Positions 24,795-33,890 of a DNA stretch of 35,221 nt are shown here, in pieces. Below the pieces are notes generated by a model that ran no database searches, had not been told where the DNA came from, and saw nothing but the letters and a program-made list of their open reading frames with translations. How positions within the stretch are numbered: the stretch's first letter is position 1; every line of letters starts with the position of its first letter. Position numbers and translations under genes: made by a program. This DNA is from an uncultured Saprospiraceae bacterium (lineage in GTDB: Bacteria > Bacteroidota > Bacteroidia > Chitinophagales > Saprospiraceae): contig CALFUK010000091.1 in NCBI GenBank assembly GCA_937929945.1, forward strand, positions 1-35,221, written 5' to 3'.

Positions 24795-25091
24795 CTATGA
24801 GAGCTGTTCGGGAGGTGGCGTGAGTAACTCCCTATCTGGCTTATTGAAGATCGTAGCCAGACTCCATGCAGCATGATTCTGATTTCGCTGACTAAGAAAA
24901 GACAGGTCAGATATCCGAATTTCAATTTTAGATTCTTCTTTGGAGTTTTCTTGGGTCTCTCCTTCTGATTCTCCTTCAGAGGAGGTATCCATGACGCTGA
25001 TGATGTGTTCTGATGATTCCATCATGCATACCAAAATCTCGTTGCCAAAGAGGCTTGTCAAGAATAGGAATATGATGAAAAGCTTTGTCAT
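24795..25091 (-). CDS. Small exported protein of unknown function
   Basis: This 98-residue product has an N-terminal hydrophobic signal (LFIIFLFLTSLFGNEILVCM), an acidic low-complexity linker (SSEGESEGETQENSKEES), and a C-terminal part ending TPPPEQLS. I recognise the layout (signal, acidic spacer, terminal 'TPPPE') from small hypothetical proteins of Bacteroidota but know no function. It is transcribed away from a TetR gene across a perfect palindrome, so it is likely under TetR control. A second minus-strand frame in the same place is not protein-like. Confidence 0.6.
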   Translation of the reverse strand: MTKLFIIFLFLTSLFGNEILVCMMESSEHIISVMDTSSEGESEGETQENSKEESKIEIRISDLSFLSQRNQNHAAWSLATIFNKPDRELLTPPPEQLS

Positions 25092-25127
25092 AAGTTAATT
25101 AGAGTACAAAATTACAACATTAATATC

Positions 25128-25154
25128 ATTTATGACAGTTTTACTGTCATAAAT
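25128..25154. promoter_or_regulatory. Perfect 12-bp inverted repeat, probable TetR operator
   Basis: ATTTATGACAGT (25128-25139), centre TTT, and ACTGTCATAAAT (25143-25154) form an exact dyad. It sits between the divergent small exported protein gene (start 25091) and the TetR gene (start 25213). It is the natural operator for that regulator, controlling both genes. A weaker related stretch (AACAGTACAGTACAACTGTA, 25171-25190) lies closer to the TetR start and could be a second site. Confidence 0.65.
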
Positions 25155-25212
25155 GTTTTATATATTGTCAAACAGTACAGTACAACTGTAATGCTACGAA
25201 TTAGTTCATCAC

Positions 25213-25881
25213 ATGGATATAAAATTTGATCTTAATACCAGTCTCTGCAATAAGGACCCCCAAGACACTGATCTGGGCAGACGTATTATAGAGCACAGCA
25301 TCCTCTTGATCGATGAGCTTGGCTTCGAAGCATTCACCTTTAAAAAATTAGCAAAAGCCATAGGGTCGGCAGAAAAATCCATCTATCGCTACTTTGACAA
25401 CAAACACTTTCTACTCTTATTTTTGACTTCTTGGTACTGGGAGTGGGTCCACTATCTCATCGAGATTAACAGCAGGAACATTGAAGATCCTGCTAAGAGA
25501 TTAGAAGTTGCGATCGTCAACTTGGTAAATGCTACTTCGCAAAATCCTGTAAATGCCTACATCAATCAGAAGCTGCTGCATCAGGTCGTGATCAAAGAAG
25601 GCGGTAAAGCATACCACGTCATTCAAATAGACTCAGAAAACAAAGCGGGGCTCTTCCATTCATACAAATCACTCGTCAAAGTGGTAGCCGATATCATCAC
25701 CGAGATCAATCCAGACTTCACATACAGCTACAGCCTATCCAGCAATCTATTTGAGATGGCGAATAACCAGATCTACTTCGCTGAGCATCTGCCAGAGCTG
25801 ACCAGCCTGAAATGCAGCAAAAAACAAAATGAAGATTTGATCGACATGCTGTGCTCATTCGCTCATAAGATCCTAACCTGA
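25213..25881 (+). CDS. TetR/AcrR family transcriptional regulator
   Basis: This 222-residue protein has a TetR-type HTH at about residues 22-62: RRIIEHSILLIDELGFEAFT then FKKLAKAIGSAEKSIYRYFD and NKHFLL. The remaining residues form an all-helical ligand-binding and dimerisation domain, rich in aromatic residues (TSWYWEWVHYL), typical of the C-terminal region. The perfect palindrome upstream (25128-25154) suggests it represses itself and the divergent small exported protein gene. The ligand is unknown. Confidence 0.88.
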   Translation: MDIKFDLNTSLCNKDPQDTDLGRRIIEHSILLIDELGFEAFTFKKLAKAIGSAEKSIYRYFDNKHFLLLFLTSWYWEWVHYLIEINSRNIEDPAKRLEVAIVNLVNATSQNPVNAYINQKLLHQVVIKEGGKAYHVIQIDSENKAGLFHSYKSLVKVVADIITEINPDFTYSYSLSSNLFEMANNQIYFAEHLPELTSLKCSKKQNEDLIDMLCSFAHKILT

Positions 25882-25891
25882 TGCACTCCAG

Positions 25892-26770
25892 CTAAGCCCA
25901 TTCTGGAAAAAATCGGGTCATTCGCCTCGGTACCCGCGCCGCGATATCTATCCTCTCCCCTAACATGCCATCAAAGGAAACAGCCTGAGCCAGCAGCATA
26001 TGGCACTTGTCATAGATCCTATCATCTACCCCCTGATACAGCTTATCACCAAGAATGGGGCAGCCCAAGGACGCTGCGTGTATCCTGATCTGATGCGTAC
26101 GTCCGGTCAGAGGATAAAAAGCCCCCAAGGATAGAGGTCCATACTTATCAGACTCGACGACCGCTTTTAATTCGAATCGGGTGACGGCTTCTTTTTCCTC
26201 AATTACCAGATCAATGATCCCAGTATCTGGTAGCTCACCTCGACAGATGGCCAGATACTTCTTCTCAATAAGCCGATCATGAAACTGTGCCTGCAGATGA
26301 GCCATGGCACTTCTGGTCTTAGCGACCAATACGATACCAGCTGTCTCATAATCCAATCGATGTACAGGCCTCGCTGAAGCAAAGGCATCTGCCAGATCAG
26401 AAGGCTGCAAATTATGCTGAAGAGCCCTATCTAAGGTAAAGTGATGATTGCCGCTGACCAGCATCTCAGCAGGCTTATACACAGCTGCTGCGTAGTCATC
26501 CTCATACAGCACCTCTATATCAAAATGGAGTGACGAGCGCTGTGATGGCTCCTCATACAGATCTATCTGCTCTCCACCTGCCACCCAATCTCCAGTGGCA
26601 CCCGGCTGATGATTCAGAAAGACCAGTCCCTTCTTAATGGCTTTCTTCATTCCCTTCCGACTCGGAATCTCAGCAAAGACGCCGACTACATAATCAGAAA
26701 GTCGCTGCGGTCGATCCAGTACCGCGACGATGTGAGATGTGCGCTTGGTCAGTTTTCCCATGCCAGTCAT
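25892..26770 (-). CDS. RluA-family pseudouridine synthase
   Basis: This 292-residue protein has the RluA signature PVHRLDYETAGIVLVAKT, with the catalytic aspartate D140 in HRLD. Further conserved blocks are EKKYLAICRGELP, LTGRTHQIRIHAASLGCPIL and GDKLYQG. The N-terminal 75 residues (RLSDYVVGVF; RKGMKKAIKKGLVFLNHQPG) form an S4-like RNA-binding domain. Such enzymes isomerise uridine in rRNA or tRNA; which site cannot be told. The start (26770) lies one base after the stop of the PHP gene, so the two are co-transcribed; ATG 26761 is an alternative. Confidence 0.92.
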   Translation of the reverse strand: MTGMGKLTKRTSHIVAVLDRPQRLSDYVVGVFAEIPSRKGMKKAIKKGLVFLNHQPGATGDWVAGGEQIDLYEEPSQRSSLHFDIEVLYEDDYAAAVYKPAEMLVSGNHHFTLDRALQHNLQPSDLADAFASARPVHRLDYETAGIVLVAKTRSAMAHLQAQFHDRLIEKKYLAICRGELPDTGIIDLVIEEKEAVTRFELKAVVESDKYGPLSLGAFYPLTGRTHQIRIHAASLGCPILGDKLYQGVDDRIYDKCHMLLAQAVSFDGMLGERIDIAARVPRRMTRFFPEWA

Positions 26771-26771
26771 C

Positions 26772-27881
26772 CTATTCTTCCAGCAGAGAGACTTCTATGT
26801 CCAGAGGGCTCTTGTGCGCCTTGATGGCATTTAATATGTCAAACTTAAGTGGGACTTCAGTCTTATCAGCTCTGGTCGATAGTACCTGTAGGGTCATCCT
26901 GCTCTTAGGCAAGACTTCTATAATATCCGTATTCGCATAGAAATCGTAAGGAGATGTATTCTTCAGAAAGAACCTCGCATCAGAATGATTCTGAATCTCT
27001 ACTTGTAGCACTTCGCTATCACCGATGTAGCCTTTGACCTCAAAGTCTAAGGACGCCTCTATCAGCGCTCTAAGGTCTCTCTCTTTTCCCGCTAGTATGT
27101 TTTCAAACCAAGTGACCGTACGCCCAGCAAAGAGGGCCTCCTTAATCGATTCAGCCGTGCGCTCCTTGGCGAAGACCAGACAGATAGGCCTGTGACCACC
27201 ATTCGCCAGATCATATTGGTAATCTACCAGCCCATGAATATCAGAAGTGCCCATCACCGTCAGCTTATGATCAATGCTGAGCTGCAGCGCTTCCTCAGAA
27301 AAAGTGAGGTCATTCACGACTTCTATCCCGTGGAGCAAGTCCTCTTTGATCAGCTGCTGGTGGATGTCAGACATTACGGGTATCGCATCTTTTTGCTGAG
27401 CATTCCAGTTCGGATGATTCCAAAAGATGAAAGCACCCTGAGCACGCGCATTTCGGTATGACTGCATCATATCTTCATGCATGATCTCATTCACATCAGT
27501 GATGAAGAGCGCATTCGCATGGCCTGGCGGTAGGTCTCTCGTGATCTCTGTACCATGGATCACGATCAGATCGTGCGGCCTGGCTGCTTCTGATGCGATC
27601 TGATAGGAGCGATTTCTATCTTCATGCTTGATGTCATCTTTCCAAGGCTGGTATTCTATGTGCTCTGTCAGAGCGATGGCATCCAGCCCGTCTTTCACCG
27701 CCTCGTCCACTCTGATGGTCGGCCATACCAGCCCGTCACTGAATACAGTATGGATGTGAAAATCACACTTCAAGGAGAGGTAGCCCTCTATGTTTGGAAA
27801 TTCTATTTTTCGGTCTAAGTCTTGCGCAGCTGTGCCAAAAGACATGAGAACTGCAATTGAGATTAAGGCTTGTTTTATCAT
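26772..27881 (-). CDS. Exported PHP-domain phosphoesterase (Sb-PDE type)
   Basis: This 369-residue protein has a signal peptide (MIKQALISIAVLMSFGTAAQ). The PHP metal-site motifs follow: CDFHIHTVFSDGLVWP (H42, H44, D49) and LTEH (H74), then HGTEIT, FWNHPNW and GTSDIHG, in the order typical of PHP metallo-phosphoesterases. The C-terminal 100 residues form a beta-rich domain with no recognisable motif. Family members hydrolyse phosphodiesters or phosphomonoesters with a polynuclear metal centre. The signal peptide places it in the periplasm. It is immediately upstream of the RluA gene. The substrate is unknown. Confidence 0.85.
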   Translation of the reverse strand: MIKQALISIAVLMSFGTAAQDLDRKIEFPNIEGYLSLKCDFHIHTVFSDGLVWPTIRVDEAVKDGLDAIALTEHIEYQPWKDDIKHEDRNRSYQIASEAARPHDLIVIHGTEITRDLPPGHANALFITDVNEIMHEDMMQSYRNARAQGAFIFWNHPNWNAQQKDAIPVMSDIHQQLIKEDLLHGIEVVNDLTFSEEALQLSIDHKLTVMGTSDIHGLVDYQYDLANGGHRPICLVFAKERTAESIKEALFAGRTVTWFENILAGKERDLRALIEASLDFEVKGYIGDSEVLQVEIQNHSDARFFLKNTSPYDFYANTDIIEVLPKSRMTLQVLSTRADKTEVPLKFDILNAIKAHKSPLDIEVSLLEE

Positions 27882-28040
27882 GCGTATGTATATTTCAGAA
27901 AAGATAAAACCAATTAACTTATTCTAAGAATTTGAGATGTTTAATCATGTTAAATGATTGGTGGCGTATATTTCGAGTTTCATTTTCGGTCTATCAGGAT
28001 ATGACCAAAAAGTAGATCTACCCTAAGCTTTTTAATCGTG

Positions 28041-28086
28041 GTCATCGTCCTGCTTTCAATAGAGTCATCGTCCTATTTTCAATAGA
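28041..28086. repeat. Two tandem 23-bp repeats
   Basis: Two adjacent copies at 28041-28063 and 28064-28086 differ only at two neighbouring bases (GC in the first, AT in the second). Each copy contains GTCATCGTCC and ends TTTCAATAGA. They lie in the gap between the PHP gene and the basic exported protein gene, otherwise empty for about 270 bases. No function is evident. Confidence 0.75.
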
Positions 28087-28162
28087 ATAGACCCAAATCC
28101 TCCCCTACCTAAAGAAGTAAAGTAAAAAATAATGGGCAGTAGCAGTTCACGTTTTGGATGCC

Positions 28163-28735
28163 ATGCGTCTTATAGAGTCAAATCATCCATCAACAAAAAC
28201 TTACGCTATGATTATGACTTTGTTATTCCTATTAGCCAGCCTCTCCGTCGCCGCTACCTCTACAGATCCACCAATGAGTAAAGCCGAACTCATATCCGCG
28301 CTCTTGGAATCTAACCGAAATACTGCACCATTCGTCATCTATGATGGAAGTGAAGAAGGTGTAGACCTCATCGCAGAATGGAAAATCGTAGATGCCGAAT
28401 GGCAGACCATCTTTGCTAAGGCTGGCAAGAAGAAAATCTTTAAAATTAAAATGAAGCTCAACGACAAGAAAAAACAATTCAGGACCAAGGATGAGGAGTA
28501 TACGGTGGATTGGAGAAATGGAGTGCTCAGTACATCTAAATCCAAAAGTAAATTCAAAGGCAAGAAAATGGCCATCGGCAAGGGAAAAGCTAAAAAGGTC
28601 ATCTTCACAGAGACCACTGAAGATGATGTGATCTATGAATACGCCTACAATACCGAAGAGCTACGCAATCACATCAAGGCCGTCGTGGCGGAGTCAGGCT
28701 GGAAGTACAAAGAAGTTATTTTTAAGAAGCTGTAA
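28163..28735 (+). CDS. Basic exported protein of unknown function
   Basis: I do not recognise the family. The product (about 190 residues) has a hydrophobic export segment (MIMTLLFLLASLSVAATS), a short domain (SKAELISALLESNRNTAPFV; IYDGSEEGVDLIAEWKIVDA), a lysine-rich middle (KAGKKKIFKIKMKLNDKKKQ and SKSKSKFKGKKMAIGKGKAK), and a C-terminal helix ending GWKYKEVIFKKL. The middle may bind nucleic acid, acidic polymer or membrane, or be a structured beta-domain. The start is uncertain: ATG 28163 is used here; ATG 28208 begins directly at the hydrophobic segment, and an upstream TTG (28154) is possible. A TAAGGATC/GATCCTTA hairpin (28733-28758) overlaps the stop codon and could end the transcript. 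Confidence 0.6.
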   Translation: MRLIESNHPSTKTYAMIMTLLFLLASLSVAATSTDPPMSKAELISALLESNRNTAPFVIYDGSEEGVDLIAEWKIVDAEWQTIFAKAGKKKIFKIKMKLNDKKKQFRTKDEEYTVDWRNGVLSTSKSKSKFKGKKMAIGKGKAKKVIFTETTEDDVIYEYAYNTEELRNHIKAVVAESGWKYKEVIFKKL

Positions 28736-28965
28736 GGATCGATACTATGTGATCCTTAGAAGACGCCCCATCGATGGGAATGCTAAGCCCGCCAGGGATA
28801 AGGTAAGCCGTGCTATGTCACAGCTAAAACTGATCTGTGAAACCGATCGAGGATTAAATTCTGAACCTGCACTATAGATCAGCGATTTCTGCCACAGGAA
28901 CTAAAGGCATTTACCATTGGACTAATTCTATGTGCGATTCGCTACACAGATTTTTAGAGTTTATC

Positions 28966-28973
28966 TACTTTCG
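28966..28973 (+). promoter_or_regulatory. Candidate -7 promoter box for dapD
   Basis: TACTTTCG resembles the Bacteroidota -7 element TAnnTTTG, 19 bases before the preferred dapD start (28992). Its position supports that start over the upstream GTG at 28932, which lies before the box. Confidence 0.35.
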
Positions 28974-28991
28974 CAGTCTAATGCTAAGATT

Positions 28992-30149
28992 ATGACGACA
29001 GTAGAAGACTTCAAGACCTACGTGACCGCTGTAGAAGCCAGTGAAAATTACCACAGACCCCTCGCCTATGGCCTGGGCATCAGAAAGAGAAGGGGCGATG
29101 TGACTCTGGAAGTACACTATCCGCACATCAACTATGAGGCGGCACATGGTACAGCAGCGGTGCTGCAAGATGCCACAGGGCACCGAGGCCATGAGAACGG
29201 CTATGATCTCATCAATCAGGAGCAGCTCGCAGCGGCACTCGAAAAATTCGCGCCCTTCAGAAATGATGGCAAAGATCATCCGAATATAGAGCTACTCAGC
29301 TTTCTGGCTGAGGCTAAAACCAGCGGAGATACTTATCATGAGCTGGATGTGATCGTCTACTACCTGTATGATAAGGACCAAGCCGTAGCAGGTGTAGAAG
29401 AAGGCTACTTCAAAGTCCAATGCCTGAGCCAACTCTTAGTCAAACCTCACGGCATCAACTGTGCTGGGATTTTTGGGAAAATGAATAACATAGCCTGGAC
29501 AAACAAAGGCCCTATCCTACCCCAAGACCTGGCGGCACAGAAAATCAAATGGTCATTCGCTGGCGAAGAGCTGGTGGTCAGCCATGTGGATAAATTTCCC
29601 TACATGGTCAACTTCCACGTACCAGATGGTGTGAGAATCGTATCTGGATCGCAGGTGAGACTGGGAGCGCATCTGAGCTCGGGCACTACGGTGATGCCTG
29701 CTGGCTTTGTGAACTTCAATGCTGGCACGCTGGGCAATGCCATGATCGAAGGTCGTGTATCCGCAGGCGTCGTGGTCGGAGAAAATTCTGACATCGGTGG
29801 CGGAGCATCCATCATGGGGACTCTCTCTGGTGGAAATAAAAATGTCATCTCCATCGGTAAGCAATGCCTGCTGGGAGCCAATGCCGGTACGGGCATCTCT
29901 CTGGGTGATGGCTGTACAGTAGCCGCTGGGGTATACATCACCGCAGCATCCAAAGTATCACTCTATAATAAGGAGAAGCAGCCAATTAATATCAAAGGAG
30001 ATGTCGTAGCCGAAGGAGAAAATCTGGTCAAAGGGATGGACCTGAATGGCCGAGCCTACATGCTGTATCTACTAGACTCAGTCACGGGCAAATTAGTCGG
30101 TCGACCCAATACCAAGATCATAGAGCTCAATGAAAGCCTGCACGCCTAA
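28992..30149 (+). CDS. dapD: Tetrahydrodipicolinate N-succinyltransferase
   Basis: This 385-residue protein (from ATG 28992; GTG 28932 would add 20 residues) matches the long DapD type known from actinobacteria and pseudomonads. It has an N-terminal alpha/beta domain (about 1-210) and a left-handed beta-helix with hexapeptide repeats (about 220-330). The landmark sequence is VRLGAHLSSGTTVMPAGFVN, then FNAGTLGNAMIEGRVSAGVV, then GGGASIMGTLSGGNKNVISI. It transfers succinyl from succinyl-CoA to tetrahydrodipicolinate in lysine and meso-diaminopimelate synthesis, in the cytoplasm as a trimer. ATG 28992 is preferred because a promoter-like box lies between it and the upstream GTG. The terminator that follows belongs to the convergent Hsp20 genes. 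Confidence 0.92.
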   Translation: MTTVEDFKTYVTAVEASENYHRPLAYGLGIRKRRGDVTLEVHYPHINYEAAHGTAAVLQDATGHRGHENGYDLINQEQLAAALEKFAPFRNDGKDHPNIELLSFLAEAKTSGDTYHELDVIVYYLYDKDQAVAGVEEGYFKVQCLSQLLVKPHGINCAGIFGKMNNIAWTNKGPILPQDLAAQKIKWSFAGEELVVSHVDKFPYMVNFHVPDGVRIVSGSQVRLGAHLSSGTTVMPAGFVNFNAGTLGNAMIEGRVSAGVVVGENSDIGGGASIMGTLSGGNKNVISIGKQCLLGANAGTGISLGDGCTVAAGVYITAASKVSLYNKEKQPINIKGDVVAEGENLVKGMDLNGRAYMLYLLDSVTGKLVGRPNTKIIELNESLHA

Positions 30150-30172
30150 GAAAGCTTAAAGGTCATAGAATG

Positions 30173-30205
30173 AAAAAACCCTATCCACCATGCAGGCAGA
30201 TAGGG
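30173..30205 (-). terminator. Intrinsic terminator of the Hsp20 operon
   Basis: On the minus strand CCCTATC (30205-30199), a 13-base loop, and GATAGGG (30185-30179) form a 7-bp stem followed directly by six T residues (30178-30173). It ends the minus-strand hsp20 transcripts, about 40 bases after the second gene. Confidence 0.75.
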
Positions 30206-30247
30206 CACCATTTACAAACACTCAATCACGTAGTGTTCTAGCATCAT

Positions 30248-30742
30248 TTACTTAATCTCGATGACGGTAGGTTCTTTTTCCTTAGCTTCTTCCTTCTTGC
30301 TCACGCTGACAGTCAGGATACCATGCTTATAGCTGGCCTTTATGCCTTCCTTATCCACCTGATCCGATAGGTGAAAGCTGCGCTTGAAGCTGCTGAAATT
30401 GAATCCCTTTCTGCTGAACTTAGGCTCATTCGCAGTCGCATCTTCTGACTTGGGCTGATCTGCATCAGGGTCAGCTGTCGGCTCTTGATCAGTCGTCTGA
30501 GTCTCAGCTGAGATCGTCAATTGATCTTTATCTACCTGTACATCAAACTCAGCTTTAGACAGTCCTGGTGCTGCTACCTCTATATGGTAGGCATCTGCTG
30601 CCTCTACGATATTCACTGAAGGGGTCGTCTGAGTGAAGTCAGACTGCACCAGATCAGAGAAGCTAGAGCTGAATATATCATCGATGATGGTACTGAGTCC
30701 TCCTGTGGCTGGTACCAGCCCATTCCATTTATTGATTCTCAT
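30248..30742 (-). CDS. Hsp20/alpha-crystallin small heat-shock protein (with acidic insert)
   Basis: This 164-residue small heat-shock protein has an alpha-crystallin domain at about 43-150: PSVNIVEAADAYHIEVAAPG then LSKAEFDVQVDKDQLTISAE. The conserved A-x-x-x-x-GIL motif ASYKHGILTVSV is at 136-147, and a C-terminal I-x-I-type tail (VIEIK) can dock into partner subunits. Unusually, an acidic, probably disordered insert of about 28 residues (TQTTDQEPTADPDADQPKSE DATANEP, residues 81-107) interrupts the domain in the loop that forms the dimer-swap strand. It follows the other Hsp20 gene by about 30 bases on the same strand and ends at the shared terminator. Confidence 0.9.
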   Translation of the reverse strand: MRINKWNGLVPATGGLSTIIDDIFSSSFSDLVQSDFTQTTPSVNIVEAADAYHIEVAAPGLSKAEFDVQVDKDQLTISAETQTTDQEPTADPDADQPKSEDATANEPKFSRKGFNFSSFKRSFHLSDQVDKEGIKASYKHGILTVSVSKKEEAKEKEPTVIEIK

Positions 30743-30772
30743 ATGATTCTTTTTTTAATCGTTATCTAATAA

Positions 30773-31216
30773 TTACTTGATTGAGATTGACTTGGGCTGC
30801 GGCGCTTCTGTCTTAGTCATACTGATGGTCAATACTCCATTCTTGAATGTGGCTTTGATACTCTCCTGATCGATAGTATCATTCAGCCTGAATCGTCTTT
30901 CGAAAGTGCCATACTTAAACTCTCTGAGTCTGTACTTCTTCTCAGTATCAGCCTCAAGGGCCGCGCTGATGATGAGGACGTCTTTGTCGATTATGATTTC
31001 GACATCCTTCTTAGACAGTCCGGGTAAAGCTAACTCGAGGGTATAGCCTTCCTCTGACTGCTGCACATTGGCCGCTGGCTGAGTGTAGTCTATGTTTTTC
31101 TGAGTGACGATATCCTTTACGCTGGTATTCATCATCTCATTAAATATGTTTTCGAATGCAGGTACGAAGAATCCGTTTGGTCTTCTGTGTCTTGGTCTAT
31201 AGGTTTTAGTAGTCAT
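30773..31216 (-). CDS. Hsp20/alpha-crystallin small heat-shock protein
   Basis: This 147-residue ATP-independent holdase has a basic N-terminus (TTKTYRPRHRRPNGFFVPAF), an alpha-crystallin domain at about 46-135 (NVQQSEEGYTLELALPGLSK; REFKYGTFERRFRLNDTIDQ), the A-x-x-x-NGVL motif ATFKNGVLTISM at 122-133, and a C-terminal SISIK tail with the I-x-I motif. It is the first gene of a two-gene unit with a second Hsp20. Its upstream region carries two similar 15-base elements 31 bases apart (31325-31370) that may be heat-shock regulatory sites. Confidence 0.93.
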   Translation of the reverse strand: MTTKTYRPRHRRPNGFFVPAFENIFNEMMNTSVKDIVTQKNIDYTQPAANVQQSEEGYTLELALPGLSKKDVEIIIDKDVLIISAALEADTEKKYRLREFKYGTFERRFRLNDTIDQESIKATFKNGVLTISMTKTEAPQPKSISIK

Positions 31217-31324
31217 TATGTAAGAGTTTGTGATAGTTCAAAAAATTAATGTCGATTCGTATAGATCAATCAGAGTGCCATGTGCCAAAGACTGAACAAT
31301 CGGCAGAAATACACCAAAACTATA

Positions 31325-31370
31325 TGTCATATTGTCATTATAAAATAAAATAACATGACATATTGGCATT
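31325..31370. promoter_or_regulatory. Two 15-bp direct repeats upstream of hsp20
   Basis: TGTCATATTGTCATT (31325-31339) and TGACATATTGGCATT (31356-31370) differ at two positions. They start 31 bases apart, about three helical turns, placing them on one face of the DNA. They lie 110-155 bases before the first Hsp20 gene in the divergent Hsp20/scpA interval. A regulator site is inferred. The first ATATGTCAT and ATGACATAT (31323-31363) can also pair as an inverted repeat. Confidence 0.45.
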
Positions 31371-31431
31371 TAAACGTTTTTGCCCTGTGTGGATAACTAG
31401 TGTATTACTATTCTCATATGTCAGATATCTT

Positions 31432-31453
31432 GATACATGTTCATGTATCTTTG
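31432..31453 (+). promoter_or_regulatory. Palindrome overlapping the scpA -7 promoter box
   Basis: GATACATG (31432-31439), TT, and CATGTATC (31442-31449) are exact inverted repeats. The right arm runs into TATCTTTG (31446-31453), a perfect match to the Bacteroidota -7 element TAnnTTTG. The scpA start codon is only 10 bases further on, so the transcript would be nearly leaderless. A protein bound to the dyad would block this promoter. Confidence 0.5.
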
Positions 31454-31463
31454 AGGACTAATC

Positions 31464-32207
31464 ATGCAGCAACAAGATACATACACGATTAAGATCAAGC
31501 AGTTCGAAGGTCCATTCGACCTGCTCCTGTTCTTCATAGAGCGGGATGAGATTGATATCTATGACATCCCAATAGCGACCATCACAGGAGACTTCTTAGG
31601 TTACATCAAAGAATTAGAAAAACTGAATCTGAATGTAGCCAGTGAGTTCATACTTATGGCAGCCACGCTGATGCGCATCAAGGCAAAGATGCTGATCCCT
31701 CGCAAAGAGCTGGATGAAGAAGGCAATGAGATCGATCCGAGGGAAGAATTGGTAGAGCGCCTCTTGGAATATAAGCGATACAAGAGTGTCATCGACGAAT
31801 TAGCTGATATGGAGCAGTCCAGGTCAGACATGTTTCCTCGCGGCAATATTTCCTCTGAGCTCAAGAAGATCGCCAACAAAGCCATGGTCGATGTAGAGCT
31901 CGAATCGCTTACCTTATATAAACTACTCACAGCCTTCGAGGGTGTGATGGACAAGTATGAAAATCGACAAAATACGGTTCGGCATGAGATCGTGAAATAT
32001 AACTATCACATCAAGGATCAGCAGGGCTATATCATGTCGAGGATAAAGAAAGGCCAGAAGTCTACGTTCAAGGACTTATTCGTCGGATTAGACAATAGAA
32101 TTCATGCTATCGTGACCTTCTTAGCACTACTGGACCTGCTAAACAACCAGATCATACATATCACTCAAGGTATCGGAGCAAATAATTTTTGGTTGGATAC
32201 AGTATAG
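31464..32207 (+). CDS. scpA: Segregation and condensation protein A
   Basis: This 247-residue protein is the ScpA kleisin that bridges the SMC heads together with ScpB in chromosome condensation. The N-terminal signature IKQFEGPFDLLLFFIERDEI DIYDIPIATIT and the helix FILMAATLMRIKAKMLIPRK bind the SMC neck and are diagnostic. The central linker, with REELVERLLEYKRYKSVIDE, interacts with ScpB, and the C-terminal winged helix (LFVGLDNRIHAIVTFLALLD then LLNNQIIHI) binds the SMC cap. No scpB or smc gene is adjacent in this window. The promoter immediately upstream overlaps a palindrome. Confidence 0.94.
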   Translation: MQQQDTYTIKIKQFEGPFDLLLFFIERDEIDIYDIPIATITGDFLGYIKELEKLNLNVASEFILMAATLMRIKAKMLIPRKELDEEGNEIDPREELVERLLEYKRYKSVIDELADMEQSRSDMFPRGNISSELKKIANKAMVDVELESLTLYKLLTAFEGVMDKYENRQNTVRHEIVKYNYHIKDQQGYIMSRIKKGQKSTFKDLFVGLDNRIHAIVTFLALLDLLNNQIIHITQGIGANNFWLDTV

Positions 32208-32312
32208 ACCGTTTATATGTCGGTATCGACTATGATTTTCAGATGATCACCATGTTATATAATTCTGTATCAATATTCTTATCATATTTCACCACTAACG
32301 AGGAGTTAATAG

Positions 32313-32320
32313 TATCTTTG
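32313..32320 (+). promoter_or_regulatory. Promoter -7 box for atpD
   Basis: TATCTTTG matches the Bacteroidota -7 consensus TAnnTTTG exactly, 50 bases before the atpD start. The -33 region is not clear (TTTC about 22 bases upstream in place of TTTG). It implies a leader of about 40 bases. Confidence 0.6.
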
Positions 32321-32357
32321 CAGCGATTTTCTCGACCGATCATTTATCAAATACTAA

Positions 32358-33887
<1,530 letters not shown>

Positions 33888-33890
33888 ATT

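Noticed and set aside
24719-24925. Second minus-strand open frame overlapping the small exported protein gene.
   Set aside because: It overlaps the better frame (24795-25091), which has a signal peptide and a linker; this one has neither.
28734-28757. Hairpin at the stop of the basic exported protein gene as a certain terminator.
   Set aside because: The 8-bp stem is AT-containing and no T-run follows, so it is mentioned only with the gene.
28635-28877. Plus-strand open frame overlapping the end of the basic exported protein gene.
   Set aside because: It overlaps a better-supported gene and has no recognisable features; it is a shadow.
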